From Actinomycetospora endophytica (GTDB taxonomy: Bacteria > Actinomycetota > Actinomycetes > Mycobacteriales > Pseudonocardiaceae): 64,000 nucleotides of DNA. Location of the stretch: assembly GCF_021026375.1 (NCBI RefSeq), contig NZ_JAJNDB010000002.1, forward strand, positions 744,001 through 808,000, in the 5' to 3' direction. A model generated the notes under the pieces. It had not been told where the DNA came from. It did no database searches and saw only the letters and a program-made list of their open reading frames with translations. The position numbers and the translations under genes were made by a program. Positions 26,117 through 34,416 of the stretch are shown here, one piece after another; the first letter of the stretch is position 1, and each line of letters opens with the position of its first letter.

Positions 26117-26914
26117 GTGGCGGACCAGGAACTGGTGCTCCTCGACGTCGACGAGCGCGGGGTGGCGCGGCTGCGCCTCAACCGACCGGAGGCGTCGAAC
26201 GGGATGGACGTCCCGCTGCTGCGGGCCCTCTACGACAAGATCATGAACGCCTACTCGGAACCGAACCTGCGGGCGCTCGTGCTCTCCGGGGAGGGCAAGA
26301 ACTTCTGCGCGGGCGGCGACGTCAAGACCTTCGCGAGCAAGGGCGAGGCGCTGCCGGACTACCTGCGTGAGGCCACGTCTTGGCTGCAGGTGTGCGTGCA
26401 GGGGCTGCTGAACCTGCCCGCCCCGGTGATCGCGTCGGTGCACGGGTTCGCGGCGGGCGGCGGCGGTTTCGGGCTGGTGTGCGCGGCCGACCTGGTCGTC
26501 GCGGCGGAGTCGGCGAAGTTCCTCGGCGGGGCGACCCGCGTCGGAATGGCGCCGGACGCCGGCACGACCGTGACGCTGCCGCAGCTGGTCGGGCTGCGGA
26601 AGGCCCTCGAGATCTCGCTGACCAACCCCGTGCTGACGGCGGCCGAGGCGCTCGAGATCGGCCTGCTGACGAAGGTCGTTCCCGACGACGAGCTCGGCAA
26701 GGCCACCGAGGACCTCGCCTCGCAGCTCGCCGACGGCGCCCCGCGGGCGCTCGCGGCGACGAAGCGCCTGATGTGGGCCGGGCTCGGCTCCCGCGTGGAG
26801 GCCCAGCTGCCCGAGGAGGCGCGCACCGTCTCCGAGCTCTCCGGCACCGCCGACGCCCGGGAGGGCCTCGACGCCGTCATGGGGCGCCGCGCGCCCTCGT
26901 TCACCGGGCGCTGA
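26117..26914 (+). CDS. Enoyl-CoA hydratase/isomerase family protein
   Basis: This 265-residue crotonase has oxyanion-hole segments GKNFCAGGDVKTF at about residues 58-70 and HGFAAGGGGFG near 110. The first catalytic Glu position reads GATRVGMAPDAGTT, with Asp in the second acid place, favouring isomerase or hydratase variants. It starts at GTG 26117, four bases after the ferredoxin stop. It should act on acyl-CoA made by the following ligase. Confidence 0.9.
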   Translation: MADQELVLLDVDERGVARLRLNRPEASNGMDVPLLRALYDKIMNAYSEPNLRALVLSGEGKNFCAGGDVKTFASKGEALPDYLREATSWLQVCVQGLLNLPAPVIASVHGFAAGGGGFGLVCAADLVVAAESAKFLGGATRVGMAPDAGTTVTLPQLVGLRKALEISLTNPVLTAAEALEIGLLTKVVPDDELGKATEDLASQLADGAPRALAATKRLMWAGLGSRVEAQLPEEARTVSELSGTADAREGLDAVMGRRAPSFTGR

Positions 26915-26951
26915 CCCTCAGCGTCGGCCGAGCTCGACCCGGGAGGAACCG

Positions 26952-28499
26952 ATGTACCCGCGCACCCACGCCCTGCGCACCCCCGACAAGGTCGCCGCGC
27001 GCCTGGTCGAGACCGGCCAGGAACTGACCTACGCCCAGCTCGACGACCGCTCCACCCGGCTCGCGCGCGTGCTCGCCGACGCCGGCCTGCACCGCGGCGA
27101 CACCGTCGCGCTGCTGTCGACCAACGCGCTCGAGGCGCTCGAGGTGTACTGGGCCGGCCTGCGGTCGGGCCTCTACGTGACCGCGGTGAACCACCACCTG
27201 GCCCCCGACGAGGTCGCCTACATCGCCCAGGACTCCGGCGCCCGGGCGATCGTCGTCTCCGCGGACAAGGGCGACCTCGCGGCCGCCGTCGTCGACTCCA
27301 CCCCCGGCGTCGTGCTGCGCCTCGCCTACGGCGGCGAGGTCCCGGGCCACGGCTCCTACGAGGCGGCGCTGGCCGGGTCGTCGGGTGAGCCGCTCGACGA
27401 CGAGCCGGCGGGCGCGCCGATGCTGTACTCGTCGGGGACCACGGGCCGCCCGAAGGGCATCCGGCCGCCGCTCGAGGACGCGCAGATCGCCGACGCCCCC
27501 GACCCGCTCGTGCGGCTCATCGCGGCGTTCGGCGTCGGCGAGGACACCGTCTACCTCTCGCCGGCCCCGATCTACCACGCGGCGCCGCTGCGCTGGGCCG
27601 CCGGCGTGCACTCCCACGGCGGCACCGTGGTGATGATGCGCAAGTTCGACGCCGAGGGTGCGCTCGCCGCGATCGCGGCCAACGCCGTCACCCACGCGCA
27701 GTTCGTCCCGACGATGTTCGTGCGGATGCTGCGCCTCGACGACGACGTCCGGCTCTCCTACGACCACTCCAGCCTGCGGGTCGCGGTGCACGCGGCCGCG
27801 CCGTGCCCGGTCGAGGTCAAGCAGAAGATGATCGCCTGGTGGGGCCCGATCCTCGTCGAGTACTACGCCGGGACCGAGGGCCACGGCATGACGATGATCG
27901 ACAGCGCGCAGTGGCAGACCAAGCCCGGCTCGGTCGGCAAGGCGGTGCTCGGCACCGTCCGCATCTGCGACGACGACGGCATCGTGCTGGGAACCGACGA
28001 GGTCGGCACCGTCTACTTCGAGCGTGATCAGCTCCCGTTCGTCTACCACAACGACCCGGAGAAGACCCGCGAGGCGCAGCACCCTGCCCACGAGAACTGG
28101 ACGACCGTCGGGGACATGGGCCGCGTCGACGAGGACGGGTTCCTGTTCCTCACCGACCGGAAGTCCTTCACGATCATCTCCGGCGGTGTGAACATCTACC
28201 CGGCCGAGATCGAGAGCGTCCTGACGCTGCACGACGCGATCGACGACGTCGCCGTCATCGGGGTGCCCGACGAGGAGATGGGCGAGCAGGTCCGCGCCTT
28301 CGTCGTGCCCACCGCGGGGACGGCGACCGGCCCCGAGCTCGAGGAGCAGATCATCGCCTTCGTGCGGGAGCGCATCGCGCACTACAAGGCGCCCTGCGGG
28401 GTGGAGTTCGTGGACTCGCTGCCGCGCACCGAGACCGGCAAGCTCCTCAAGCGGGAGATCCGGGAGGCCTACCTGGCCTCCAGCCCCGCCGGCGCCTGA
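26952..28499 (+). CDS. Acyl-CoA synthetase (ANL superfamily)
   Basis: This 515-residue adenylating enzyme has the P-loop YSSGTTGRPKG near 158, the YAGTEGHG adenine-binding block, and GDMGRVDEDGFLFLTDRKSF. Its C-terminal catalytic Lys lies in PRTETGKLLKREI. It forms acyl-AMP and then acyl-CoA. A short N-terminus (MYPRTHALRTPDK) is common in FadD3/FadD13-like actinobacterial ligases. It is the last gene of the P450 unit, and its 3' end overlaps the convergent TetR gene by 31 bases. Confidence 0.92.
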   Translation: MYPRTHALRTPDKVAARLVETGQELTYAQLDDRSTRLARVLADAGLHRGDTVALLSTNALEALEVYWAGLRSGLYVTAVNHHLAPDEVAYIAQDSGARAIVVSADKGDLAAAVVDSTPGVVLRLAYGGEVPGHGSYEAALAGSSGEPLDDEPAGAPMLYSSGTTGRPKGIRPPLEDAQIADAPDPLVRLIAAFGVGEDTVYLSPAPIYHAAPLRWAAGVHSHGGTVVMMRKFDAEGALAAIAANAVTHAQFVPTMFVRMLRLDDDVRLSYDHSSLRVAVHAAAPCPVEVKQKMIAWWGPILVEYYAGTEGHGMTMIDSAQWQTKPGSVGKAVLGTVRICDDDGIVLGTDEVGTVYFERDQLPFVYHNDPEKTREAQHPAHENWTTVGDMGRVDEDGFLFLTDRKSFTIISGGVNIYPAEIESVLTLHDAIDDVAVIGVPDEEMGEQVRAFVVPTAGTATGPELEEQIIAFVRERIAHYKAPCGVEFVDSLPRTETGKLLKREIREAYLASSPAGA

Positions 28500-29155
28500 G
28501 CGGCCACGGCGTCCCGGAGATCGTCCGGGACGCCGCGGGTCAGGGCGTGCAGGATGAACCGCTGGGTGGTGTCGATGACGTCGTCCACCGGGCCGCGGTC
28601 CGGATCGAACCACTGCGGCGCCCAGTTCAGCGCGCCGAGCACGAACATCCGGGCGAGCCCGACGTCGAGGTCCGGCGCGAGCTGCCCGGCCTCGGCGCAC
28701 GCCACCACCAGTCCGCGCCAGATGTCGCTGTAGGTCCGCTGGCCCTCGACGAGCTTGGCGCGGATCGGCTCGGGCAGCTGGCTGGCGTTGCGCAGCGCCG
28801 CCGAGGAGAAGTCCGAGGTCTCCAGCACGATCCGCAGGTGCGCGGCGACGGCCTCGCGGACGCGCTCGATCGGCGGCAGGTCGTCGGGCAGTTCGGAGAG
28901 CACACCCACGACGTGGTCGATGATGGTCGCCTGGCCGGAGAGCACGACCTGCTCGACGAGCGCGTCCCGCGACGGGAAGTAGTAGTACAGCGCCGGGGCC
29001 TGCACCGAGGCCAGCTCGGCGATCTCGGTCAGGCGGGTGCCGGCGTACCCGTGGCGGTCCAGCAGCTGCGCCGCGGCCACGAGGATGCGCGCACGCGTCC
29101 TCGACGACTTGTTCTCCGCGCCGGACGACCCCCGAGCGGCGCGCGGGCGCCCCAT
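28469..29155 (-). CDS. TetR family regulator, paralogue of 22033-22767
   Basis: The 228-residue protein has the helix-turn-helix block YAGTRLTEIAELASVQAPALYYYFPSRDALV and a C-terminal GALNWAPQWFDPDRGPVDDVI, both shared with the TetR at 22033-22767. It is the last gene of the Rieske transcription unit and overlaps the convergent CoA ligase. It may respond to an intermediate (acyl-CoA) common to both loci. Confidence 0.9.
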   Translation of the reverse strand: MGRPRAARGSSGAENKSSRTRARILVAAAQLLDRHGYAGTRLTEIAELASVQAPALYYYFPSRDALVEQVVLSGQATIIDHVVGVLSELPDDLPPIERVREAVAAHLRIVLETSDFSSAALRNASQLPEPIRAKLVEGQRTYSDIWRGLVVACAEAGQLAPDLDVGLARMFVLGALNWAPQWFDPDRGPVDDVIDTTQRFILHALTRGVPDDLRDAVAAQAPAGLEAR

Positions 29156-29203
29156 GGCGGACGAGTGTAAGGAACGTTCACGACGGCCGCCCCGTCCACG
29201 GGG

Positions 29204-29488
29204 TCAGCCCGGCGGCAGCGACTCGATCTCCGGGCCCCGTCCGGCGTCGCGCCAGCGGTGCAGCGACGGGTCGAGCAGGCGCCGCCACCAGTCCTCGGGC
29301 GCCCAGACGAGCGACTCCAGCTCGAGGGCGTCGAGGTAGCGCACCGCGTCTGCGCGCAGGTCCTCGACGCGCAGCCGCGCCCCGGAGCCGCCCTGCTCGA
29401 GGGTGACCTTCACCGTCGCGAACTCGCTGGCGACCACACCGAGCTCGATGCCGGGGGTCGCCTCGTCGTCGCCCTTCGCCACGGTCAC
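29204..29488 (-). CDS. Small protein of the Rieske oxygenase operon, unknown function
   Basis: These 94 residues have no TM segment and no cysteines. The sequence is strand-rich at the start, then has the block DALELESLVWAPEDWWRRLLDPSLHRW. The GTG start at 29488 lies one base after the stop of the beta subunit, a tight coupling. I do not recognise the family. Position suggests an accessory protein of the oxygenase, for example for assembly or substrate handling. Confidence 0.7.
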   Translation of the reverse strand: MTVAKGDDEATPGIELGVVASEFATVKVTLEQGGSGARLRVEDLRADAVRYLDALELESLVWAPEDWWRRLLDPSLHRWRDAGRGPEIESLPPG

Positions 29489-29489
29489 A

Positions 29490-30032
29490 TCAGACCAGGA
29501 ACGACAGCGAGAGCAACGGCCGGTCGGAGTCGACGAGCACGACCTTCTTGGTCGACATCCGGAGGCCGTCGTCGGTCCGGCGCAGCTTGTGGGTCACGCG
29601 GCCCGCCCAGAACCGGGTCCCGCGCTCGCGCGACTCCACGATCTGGACGACGGAGGTCACCACGGTGTCGGTGCCCTCGACGCCGAGGACCTCGACGTTG
29701 CCGACCGTGCGGCACAGCCGGGACGGCGGGCGCTGCGCGTGACGACGGCCGGTATGCAGCTGTTTGATCCGGGTCGCGATGCGGCCGCGGTTGTCGAAGA
29801 TGATCGACATCGACGTCATCGGGTCGGCCGTGTCGTCGATCGGCACGTAGTAGAGCGCGTCGTCGGTCCAGAGGGCCTCCCACGCGTCGAGCTCGTGCGC
29901 GTCGGCGAGCCGGGCCTCGCGGTAGAGGAACTGGGCGGCCTCGTCGACGCCGATGGGCGTGACGGTGCCGGTGTCGTTTCCAGCGGTGGGGGCCGGCGTC
30001 CCGTCGACGATCTGCTGGGCCGCAACTGTCAT
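29490..30032 (-). CDS. Ring-hydroxylating dioxygenase beta subunit
   Basis: The 180-residue NTF2/SnoaL-fold protein has EAAQFLYREARLADAHELDAW and ALYYVPIDDT near the N-terminus and VNVEV-like strands later, typical of the small subunit of aromatic-ring hydroxylating oxygenases. Beta subunits are structural and shape the alpha3beta3 hexamer. It lies 31 bases behind the alpha subunit gene. Confidence 0.9.
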   Translation of the reverse strand: MTVAAQQIVDGTPAPTAGNDTGTVTPIGVDEAAQFLYREARLADAHELDAWEALWTDDALYYVPIDDTADPMTSMSIIFDNRGRIATRIKQLHTGRRHAQRPPSRLCRTVGNVEVLGVEGTDTVVTSVVQIVESRERGTRFWAGRVTHKLRRTDDGLRMSTKKVVLVDSDRPLLSLSFLV

Positions 30033-30063
30033 GGTCGAGCTCCGCTTCGCTTCGTCTCCGTCG

Positions 30064-31389
30064 TCATGCCTGCGCTCCTTCGACGGTGCTCTCCTGCGGG
30101 GCGGTGGCGGGCTGCGGGTCCATCAGCGTCAGGTAGTGCGACCACATCGACCGCATGGAGGTCTCGTCGGTCGCGGTGCCGATCGTGTACCCGTCGTCGT
30201 CGGTGGTCTCACGGCCGAGCCCGCGGCGCAGGTCGAGCCACTCCGGGCGCAGCTGTTCCACCCCGCGCTGGTTGCGCTCGTACATCTCGGCGTCGTCGGC
30301 CAGCAGCATCCCGGCCGGCCCGACCGAGCCGACGCACTGCGTCACGAGCCGGCGGTTGAGGTCGGGCGCACCCTTGAACTGGATCGCCGTCACGTGCTGG
30401 ACGGTGCGGTTCACCGCCAGCGGCTGGATCGAGAAGAGCTGGATCTCGGCGACGAAGAGGTTCGGGAAGATCATGATGTGCGGCGAACCGTTGATCATGA
30501 TCTCGTCGCCGGTCTCCGTGCCGTACACGTCCCGCATCTGCGCCACGTAGTCCGGGATCTTCGACTCCGGGGTGCCCGCCCAGCCCATCGGGACGCCGAG
30601 GCGCCGGAACTCCGGGGCCAGGTCGTTCTCCGAGTGGCCGCCGCCCAGGGCGCGGGTCACCGCCGTGGACTTGTCGCTGTAGAGGTCGCCGATGCTGCTG
30701 CCGGAGATCGAGAAGATCGAGGAGTGGACGAACTGCGGGTGGTAGCCGTCGGTCTCGTTCTCGACGAGCATCTTCCAGTTCGCCTCGACCTCGTGCTGTA
30801 CGAAGCCCGCGGTCAGCTCCACCTCGCCCTCGGGGGAGAGGCGGGCCAGCCGGTCGAGGCGCTCGGCGGCGGCGCCCAGGTGCTCCTCGAGGGTCGGCCC
30901 CTCGGCGGCCAGGCTGCCGAAGACGAAGCCCCGGTAGATGCCGACCCGGGGCACCGTCGCGAGCCCGCCCAGCTCCTTGAGGCCCTCGCGGCCGCCGTAG
31001 CCCTGGTTGAAGGGGGCGCCCAGCAGGTCGCCGGTGTTCGAGAACGTCCAGCCGTGGTACGGGCAGCGGAACGAGCCGGAGTGCCCGCGGTCGGCCTCGC
31101 AGACCAGGTTGCCGCGGTGCGCGCAGCGGTTCTGCAGCAGGTGGACGCCGCCGTCGGTGTCGCGCGTCATGACGATCTGCTGCGGGCCGATCGTCTTGCG
31201 GACGTAGTCCTTCGGGCGCGGGATCTCGCTGACGTGCCCCACGTAGACCCAGGTCGAGTACCAGATCCGCTCGAGCTCGGCCGCGAAGATCGCGGGGTCG
31301 GTGTAGAGCGAGCCGTGCACGCGGTCGGGCTGCACGAGGCCGCGCAGGCCCTCGGGAGTCGGCCGGGACGACCCGAGCGTGGTGGTCAT
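30064..31389 (-). CDS. Rieske ring-hydroxylating dioxygenase alpha subunit
   Basis: The 441-residue protein has the Rieske cluster ligands Cys89-x-His91 and Cys109-x2-His112. The mononuclear iron motif is NETDGYHPQFVH, with Asp214, His217 and His222. Together they define an oxygenase that hydroxylates or dihydroxylates a ring or activated carbon with O2. Reductase and ferredoxin genes are not adjacent. The ATG 31389 promoter region contains two adjoining palindromes. Substrate unknown. Confidence 0.93.
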   Translation of the reverse strand: MTTTLGSSRPTPEGLRGLVQPDRVHGSLYTDPAIFAAELERIWYSTWVYVGHVSEIPRPKDYVRKTIGPQQIVMTRDTDGGVHLLQNRCAHRGNLVCEADRGHSGSFRCPYHGWTFSNTGDLLGAPFNQGYGGREGLKELGGLATVPRVGIYRGFVFGSLAAEGPTLEEHLGAAAERLDRLARLSPEGEVELTAGFVQHEVEANWKMLVENETDGYHPQFVHSSIFSISGSSIGDLYSDKSTAVTRALGGGHSENDLAPEFRRLGVPMGWAGTPESKIPDYVAQMRDVYGTETGDEIMINGSPHIMIFPNLFVAEIQLFSIQPLAVNRTVQHVTAIQFKGAPDLNRRLVTQCVGSVGPAGMLLADDAEMYERNQRGVEQLRPEWLDLRRGLGRETTDDDGYTIGTATDETSMRSMWSHYLTLMDPQPATAPQESTVEGAQA

Positions 31390-31440
31390 CGAGGGTCCTC
31401 TCGCAGGACAGGTCGAGTACGGCGCCCAGCTTCCCGCGAA

Positions 31441-31457
31441 TTTAATCCGGAGTCAAG
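31441..31457. promoter_or_regulatory. 17-bp regulon site 3 (before Rieske operon)
   Basis: TTTAATCCGGAGTCAAG keeps the TTTAATC half of the family but diverges in the right half (11 of 17 identical to the site at 40048). It lies 51 bases before the oxygenase start and abuts the palindrome at 31456. Confidence 0.4.
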
Positions 31458-31483
31458 ACAGTCTGTCTGGACACCGTGTCCAG
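31456..31483. promoter_or_regulatory. Two adjoining palindromes, likely TetR operator of the Rieske operon
   Basis: AGACAGTCTGTCT (31456-31468) is a perfect 13-bp palindrome. CTGGACACCGTGTCCAG (31467-31483) is a perfect 17-bp palindrome that shares two bases with it. They occupy the gap between the TetR stop and the oxygenase start and end exactly before the TetR stop codon. A double operator for the upstream TetR protein is the best reading; a short terminator stem for the TetR transcript is also possible. Confidence 0.6.
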
Positions 31484-32116
31484 TCACGCGTCGGCGTGGG
31501 CGTAGAGCATGTTCCAGACGACGGCGGTGAAGGCCTCGACGGTCTGCTCGGCCCGCTCGTCGTCGGCGCCGCGCAGCATCTGGTCGAGGCCGCGCTCGGC
31601 CATGCCGGTCAGCATCTGTGCGGTGCCGCGCGGCGGCAGGTCCCGGTGCACGGTGCCCGCCCGCTGCCCGCGCTCGATGTGGTCGGTCAGCTCGTCGACG
31701 TAGGAGTCGGTCAGGGCGCGGAACGCCTCGTGGACCTCGGCGTCGTGGCTCGAGGTGTCGGTGAAGGCGCGCATCAGCTCGGCGTGCGGGCGGTAGGTCG
31801 CGACGATCACCGCGGCGCGCTCGCGCAGCTCCTCGCGCGAGGCCGGTGCGTCGCCGGCCCACCAGCCCCGCCCGGCGGTGAGCAGTGCCTCGACGATGTC
31901 GGCGGTGACCTCGCGCAGCAGCGCGCCCTTGTCGGCGAAGTGGACGTAGAAGGTCGAGCGCGAGACCCCGGCGCGCGAGGCGAGCCGCTCGACCGGCAGT
32001 TCGGTGAAGCTCGTGCCCTCGGCGAGGAGCTCGGAGAGCGCGCCCAGCAGCCGGCGCGCGTTCTCCTCGCGCCGCTGCGCCCGGGTCCCGGACGTCCTGC
32101 GCGTCACCGACGCCAT
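31484..32116 (-). CDS. TetR family regulator upstream of the Rieske operon
   Basis: The 210-residue protein has the helix-turn-helix LPVERLASRAGVSRSTFYVHFADKGALL at about residues 40-67. The C-terminal half has RGTAQMLTGMAERGLDQMLRG. It is codirectional with the oxygenase genes, which begin 94 bases further on, and a double palindrome lies between. It probably controls the oxygenase. Confidence 0.9.
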   Translation of the reverse strand: MASVTRRTSGTRAQRREENARRLLGALSELLAEGTSFTELPVERLASRAGVSRSTFYVHFADKGALLREVTADIVEALLTAGRGWWAGDAPASREELRERAAVIVATYRPHAELMRAFTDTSSHDAEVHEAFRALTDSYVDELTDHIERGQRAGTVHRDLPPRGTAQMLTGMAERGLDQMLRGADDERAEQTVEAFTAVVWNMLYAHADA

Positions 32117-32172
32117 GGGCGCTCACCCTACGGCGCCGGTGCGTCGCCGTTGACCGGGACGAGCGATTCTTC

Positions 32173-32184
32173 TAACGTCCGTTA
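32173..32184. promoter_or_regulatory. Inverted repeat TAACG-TC-CGTTA, operator-like
   Basis: A perfect 5-bp inverted repeat with a 2-base centre lies between the divergent TetR (start 32116) and crotonase (start 32245) genes. It resembles the twin operators at 59509-59578 (AACG..GTTA core), suggesting a related TetR protein. Confidence 0.45.
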
Positions 32185-32244
32185 AAACCCGCCCGTTCAC
32201 TGGTCGTGGACGCCGACCGGCGGGGCCGAGCGCGAGGGAGGCCT

Positions 32245-33006
32245 GTGGACGAGCCGGTGCACGCCGAGGTCGACGGGCCGGTCGGGCGGATCACGCTCAA
32301 CCGGCCGCACGCGCGGAACGCGGTGACCGTCGAGCTCGGGCGCGCGCTGCACGACGCGGTCGTCGACCTCGCCGGCCGCACCCGGGTGCTGCTCATCCGC
32401 GGCGCCGGCGGGCACTTCTCGGCCGGCGGCGACTTCGCCGAGGTCTCGGCGCTGCGGGCCGAGGGACCCGACGCGCTGCGCCCGCTGTTCGAGAACTTCG
32501 GGGCCGCGTGCGCGGTGATCGGTGAGGTCGGGGTGCCGGTCGTCGCCGCCGTCGAGGGCTACGCGCTGGCCGGCGGCTTCGAGCTGCTGCAGTCCTGCGA
32601 CGTCGTCGTCGTGCGCGAGGACGCGAAGATCGCCGACAACCACCTCAACTTCGGGCAGGTCCCCGGCGGCGGCTCGTCGCAGCGGCTGCCCCGGCTGGTC
32701 GGGCGCTCGCGGGCGTTGGCCCACATCCTCACCGGCGACCGGATCTCGGGCACCGACCTGCTCGCCTGGGGGCTGGCCCACCGCGCCGCCTCCGCCGAGG
32801 ACTTCGACGCCGTCGTGGACGAGGTCGTCGAGAACCTCGCGAGCAAGGACCCCGCCGCACTCGCCCGGGCCAAGCGCCTGGTGCGCGACGGGCTCGAGCT
32901 CCCCCTCGCCGAGGGCCTCGCCGCCGAGCGCGAGGCCGTCGTGGACCACCTCGGCGGCGACTCCGCCGCCGCGGGCATCGCCGCGTTCGACGCGCGTACC
33001 CGCTGA
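32245..33006 (+). CDS. Enoyl-CoA hydratase/isomerase family protein
   Basis: From GTG 32245, with GAGGGAGG just upstream, the product is 253 residues; the longer start at 32206 has no site. Crotonase motifs are GAGGHFSAGGDFAEV at about 55-70 and EGYALAGGFELL near 103, plus NHLNFGQVPGGGSSQRLPRLVG. It begins a row of acyl-CoA genes (crotonase, MaoC, SDR) separated by short gaps, probably one operon for side-chain shortening. Confidence 0.9.
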   Translation: MDEPVHAEVDGPVGRITLNRPHARNAVTVELGRALHDAVVDLAGRTRVLLIRGAGGHFSAGGDFAEVSALRAEGPDALRPLFENFGAACAVIGEVGVPVVAAVEGYALAGGFELLQSCDVVVVREDAKIADNHLNFGQVPGGGSSQRLPRLVGRSRALAHILTGDRISGTDLLAWGLAHRAASAEDFDAVVDEVVENLASKDPAALARAKRLVRDGLELPLAEGLAAEREAVVDHLGGDSAAAGIAAFDARTR

Positions 33007-33063
33007 GCAGTGCACCCGGCCCGCCCGCTGACCCGTTCCCCCAGACCTCCAGGAGTGCTGCCC

Positions 33064-33519
33064 ATGCGCACGTTCACCGGCGCCGACGACCTGCTCGCCT
33101 CCGTGGGCGAGCAGCTCGGACCGACCGACTGGATCGAGATCGACCAGGCCCGCATCGACCAGTTCGCCGACGCGACCCGCGACCACCAGTGGATCCACAC
33201 CGACCCGGAGCGGGCGGCGCAGGGTCCGTTCGGCACCACCATCGCGCACGGCTTCCTGACGCTGACGATGCTGCCGGAGCTGCTGAACTCCCTCTACACC
33301 GTCGAGGGCGTCAAGATGGCCGTGAACTACGGCCTGAACAAGGTGCGCATGCCCGCGCCGGTGCCGGTCGGCTCGAAGGTCCGCGGTGTCGCGACCGTGT
33401 CCGAGGTGACGCCGCTCGACGGGAACGCCGTGCAGGTCGTGTTCTCCACCGTCATCGAGCTCGACGGCTCGTCCAAGCCCGCCTGCGTCGTCGAGAGCAT
33501 CGGACGCTTCTACCTGTAG
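33064..33519 (+). CDS. MaoC family (R)-specific enoyl-CoA hydratase
   Basis: The 151-residue single hot-dog protein carries the hydratase-2 motif DATRDHQWIHTDPERA with the catalytic Asp/His pair, followed by GPFGTTIAHGFLTLTML. It would hydrate trans-2-enoyl-CoA to the (R)-3-hydroxy form. ATG 33064 has AGGAG upstream; an open frame from 33010 has no site. Its partner dehydrogenase may be the next gene. Confidence 0.93.
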   Translation: MRTFTGADDLLASVGEQLGPTDWIEIDQARIDQFADATRDHQWIHTDPERAAQGPFGTTIAHGFLTLTMLPELLNSLYTVEGVKMAVNYGLNKVRMPAPVPVGSKVRGVATVSEVTPLDGNAVQVVFSTVIELDGSSKPACVVESIGRFYL

Positions 33520-33549
33520 TTCTGACGTCTTTGTCCAGAGGAGGTCCGT

Positions 33550-34413
33550 GTGTCCGGAGTCGAGGGACGCGTCGTCGTGGTGACCGGAGCCGGGGGAGGG
33601 CTCGGGCGGGAGTACGCCCTGCTGCTCGCCCGCTCCGGCGCGAAGGTGGTGGTGAACGACCTCGGCGGCGCCCGGGACGGCAGCGGGGAGGACCATGCCG
33701 CCGCGGACACCGTCGTCGGCGAGATCCGCGACGCGGGCGGCGAGGCGGTGGCGAACTACGACAGCGTCGCCGACGAGGCCGGCGGCGCGGCCGTCGTACA
33801 GGCCGCCCTCGACGGGTTCGGGCGCGTCGACGGCGTCGTCGCGAACGCGGGCATCCTGCGCGATGCGGCGTTCCACAAGATGACCCCGGAGGCCTGGGAG
33901 GCCGTCCTCGCCGTCCACCTGAACGGCACGTTCCACACCGTGCGCGCCGCGTGGCCGCACTTCCGCGAGCAGCGCCACGGCCGCGTCGTCGTCGCCGGCT
34001 CGACGTCGGGGATCTACGGCAACTTCGGGCAGTCGAACTACGGCGCCGCCAAGGGCGGGATGATCGCGCTCATCCGCACCCTCGCCTTCGAGGGCGCCCG
34101 CTACGGCATCCTCGCCAACGCGATCGCCCCGATCGCCTCGACGCGCATGACCGCGGACGTGGCGCCGCCCGAGGTGCTCGAGAAGCTCGGGCCGGCCCAC
34201 GTCGCCCCGGTGGTCGGGTACCTGCTCTCCGACGAGTGCAGCGACTCCGGCACGGTCACCGTCGCGGGCGGCGGCCAGATCCACCAGGTCGCGCAGTTCA
34301 TGACGAAGGGTGTCACCTTCTCCGAGGTCCCGACCCTCGAGCAGGTCGGGGACCGGTGGAACGAGATCACCGACCTGTCCGGTGCCGTGCCCGGCGTCAA
34401 CCCGGTCGGCTGA
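33550..34413 (+). CDS. SDR, MFE-2-like (R)-3-hydroxyacyl-CoA dehydrogenase
   Basis: The 287-residue SDR has TGAGGGLGREYALLLARSGA and the VVNDLGG segment characteristic of the dehydrogenase part of peroxisomal multifunctional enzyme type 2. The catalytic set is Ser151 region, Tyr164 and Lys168 (YGAAK). In MFE-2 this domain is fused to a MaoC hydratase; here the MaoC gene is directly upstream, so the two may form the same hydratase/dehydrogenase step. It starts at GTG 33550. Confidence 0.9.
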   Translation: MSGVEGRVVVVTGAGGGLGREYALLLARSGAKVVVNDLGGARDGSGEDHAAADTVVGEIRDAGGEAVANYDSVADEAGGAAVVQAALDGFGRVDGVVANAGILRDAAFHKMTPEAWEAVLAVHLNGTFHTVRAAWPHFREQRHGRVVVAGSTSGIYGNFGQSNYGAAKGGMIALIRTLAFEGARYGILANAIAPIASTRMTADVAPPEVLEKLGPAHVAPVVGYLLSDECSDSGTVTVAGGGQIHQVAQFMTKGVTFSEVPTLEQVGDRWNEITDLSGAVPGVNPVG

Positions 34414-34416
34414 TCC

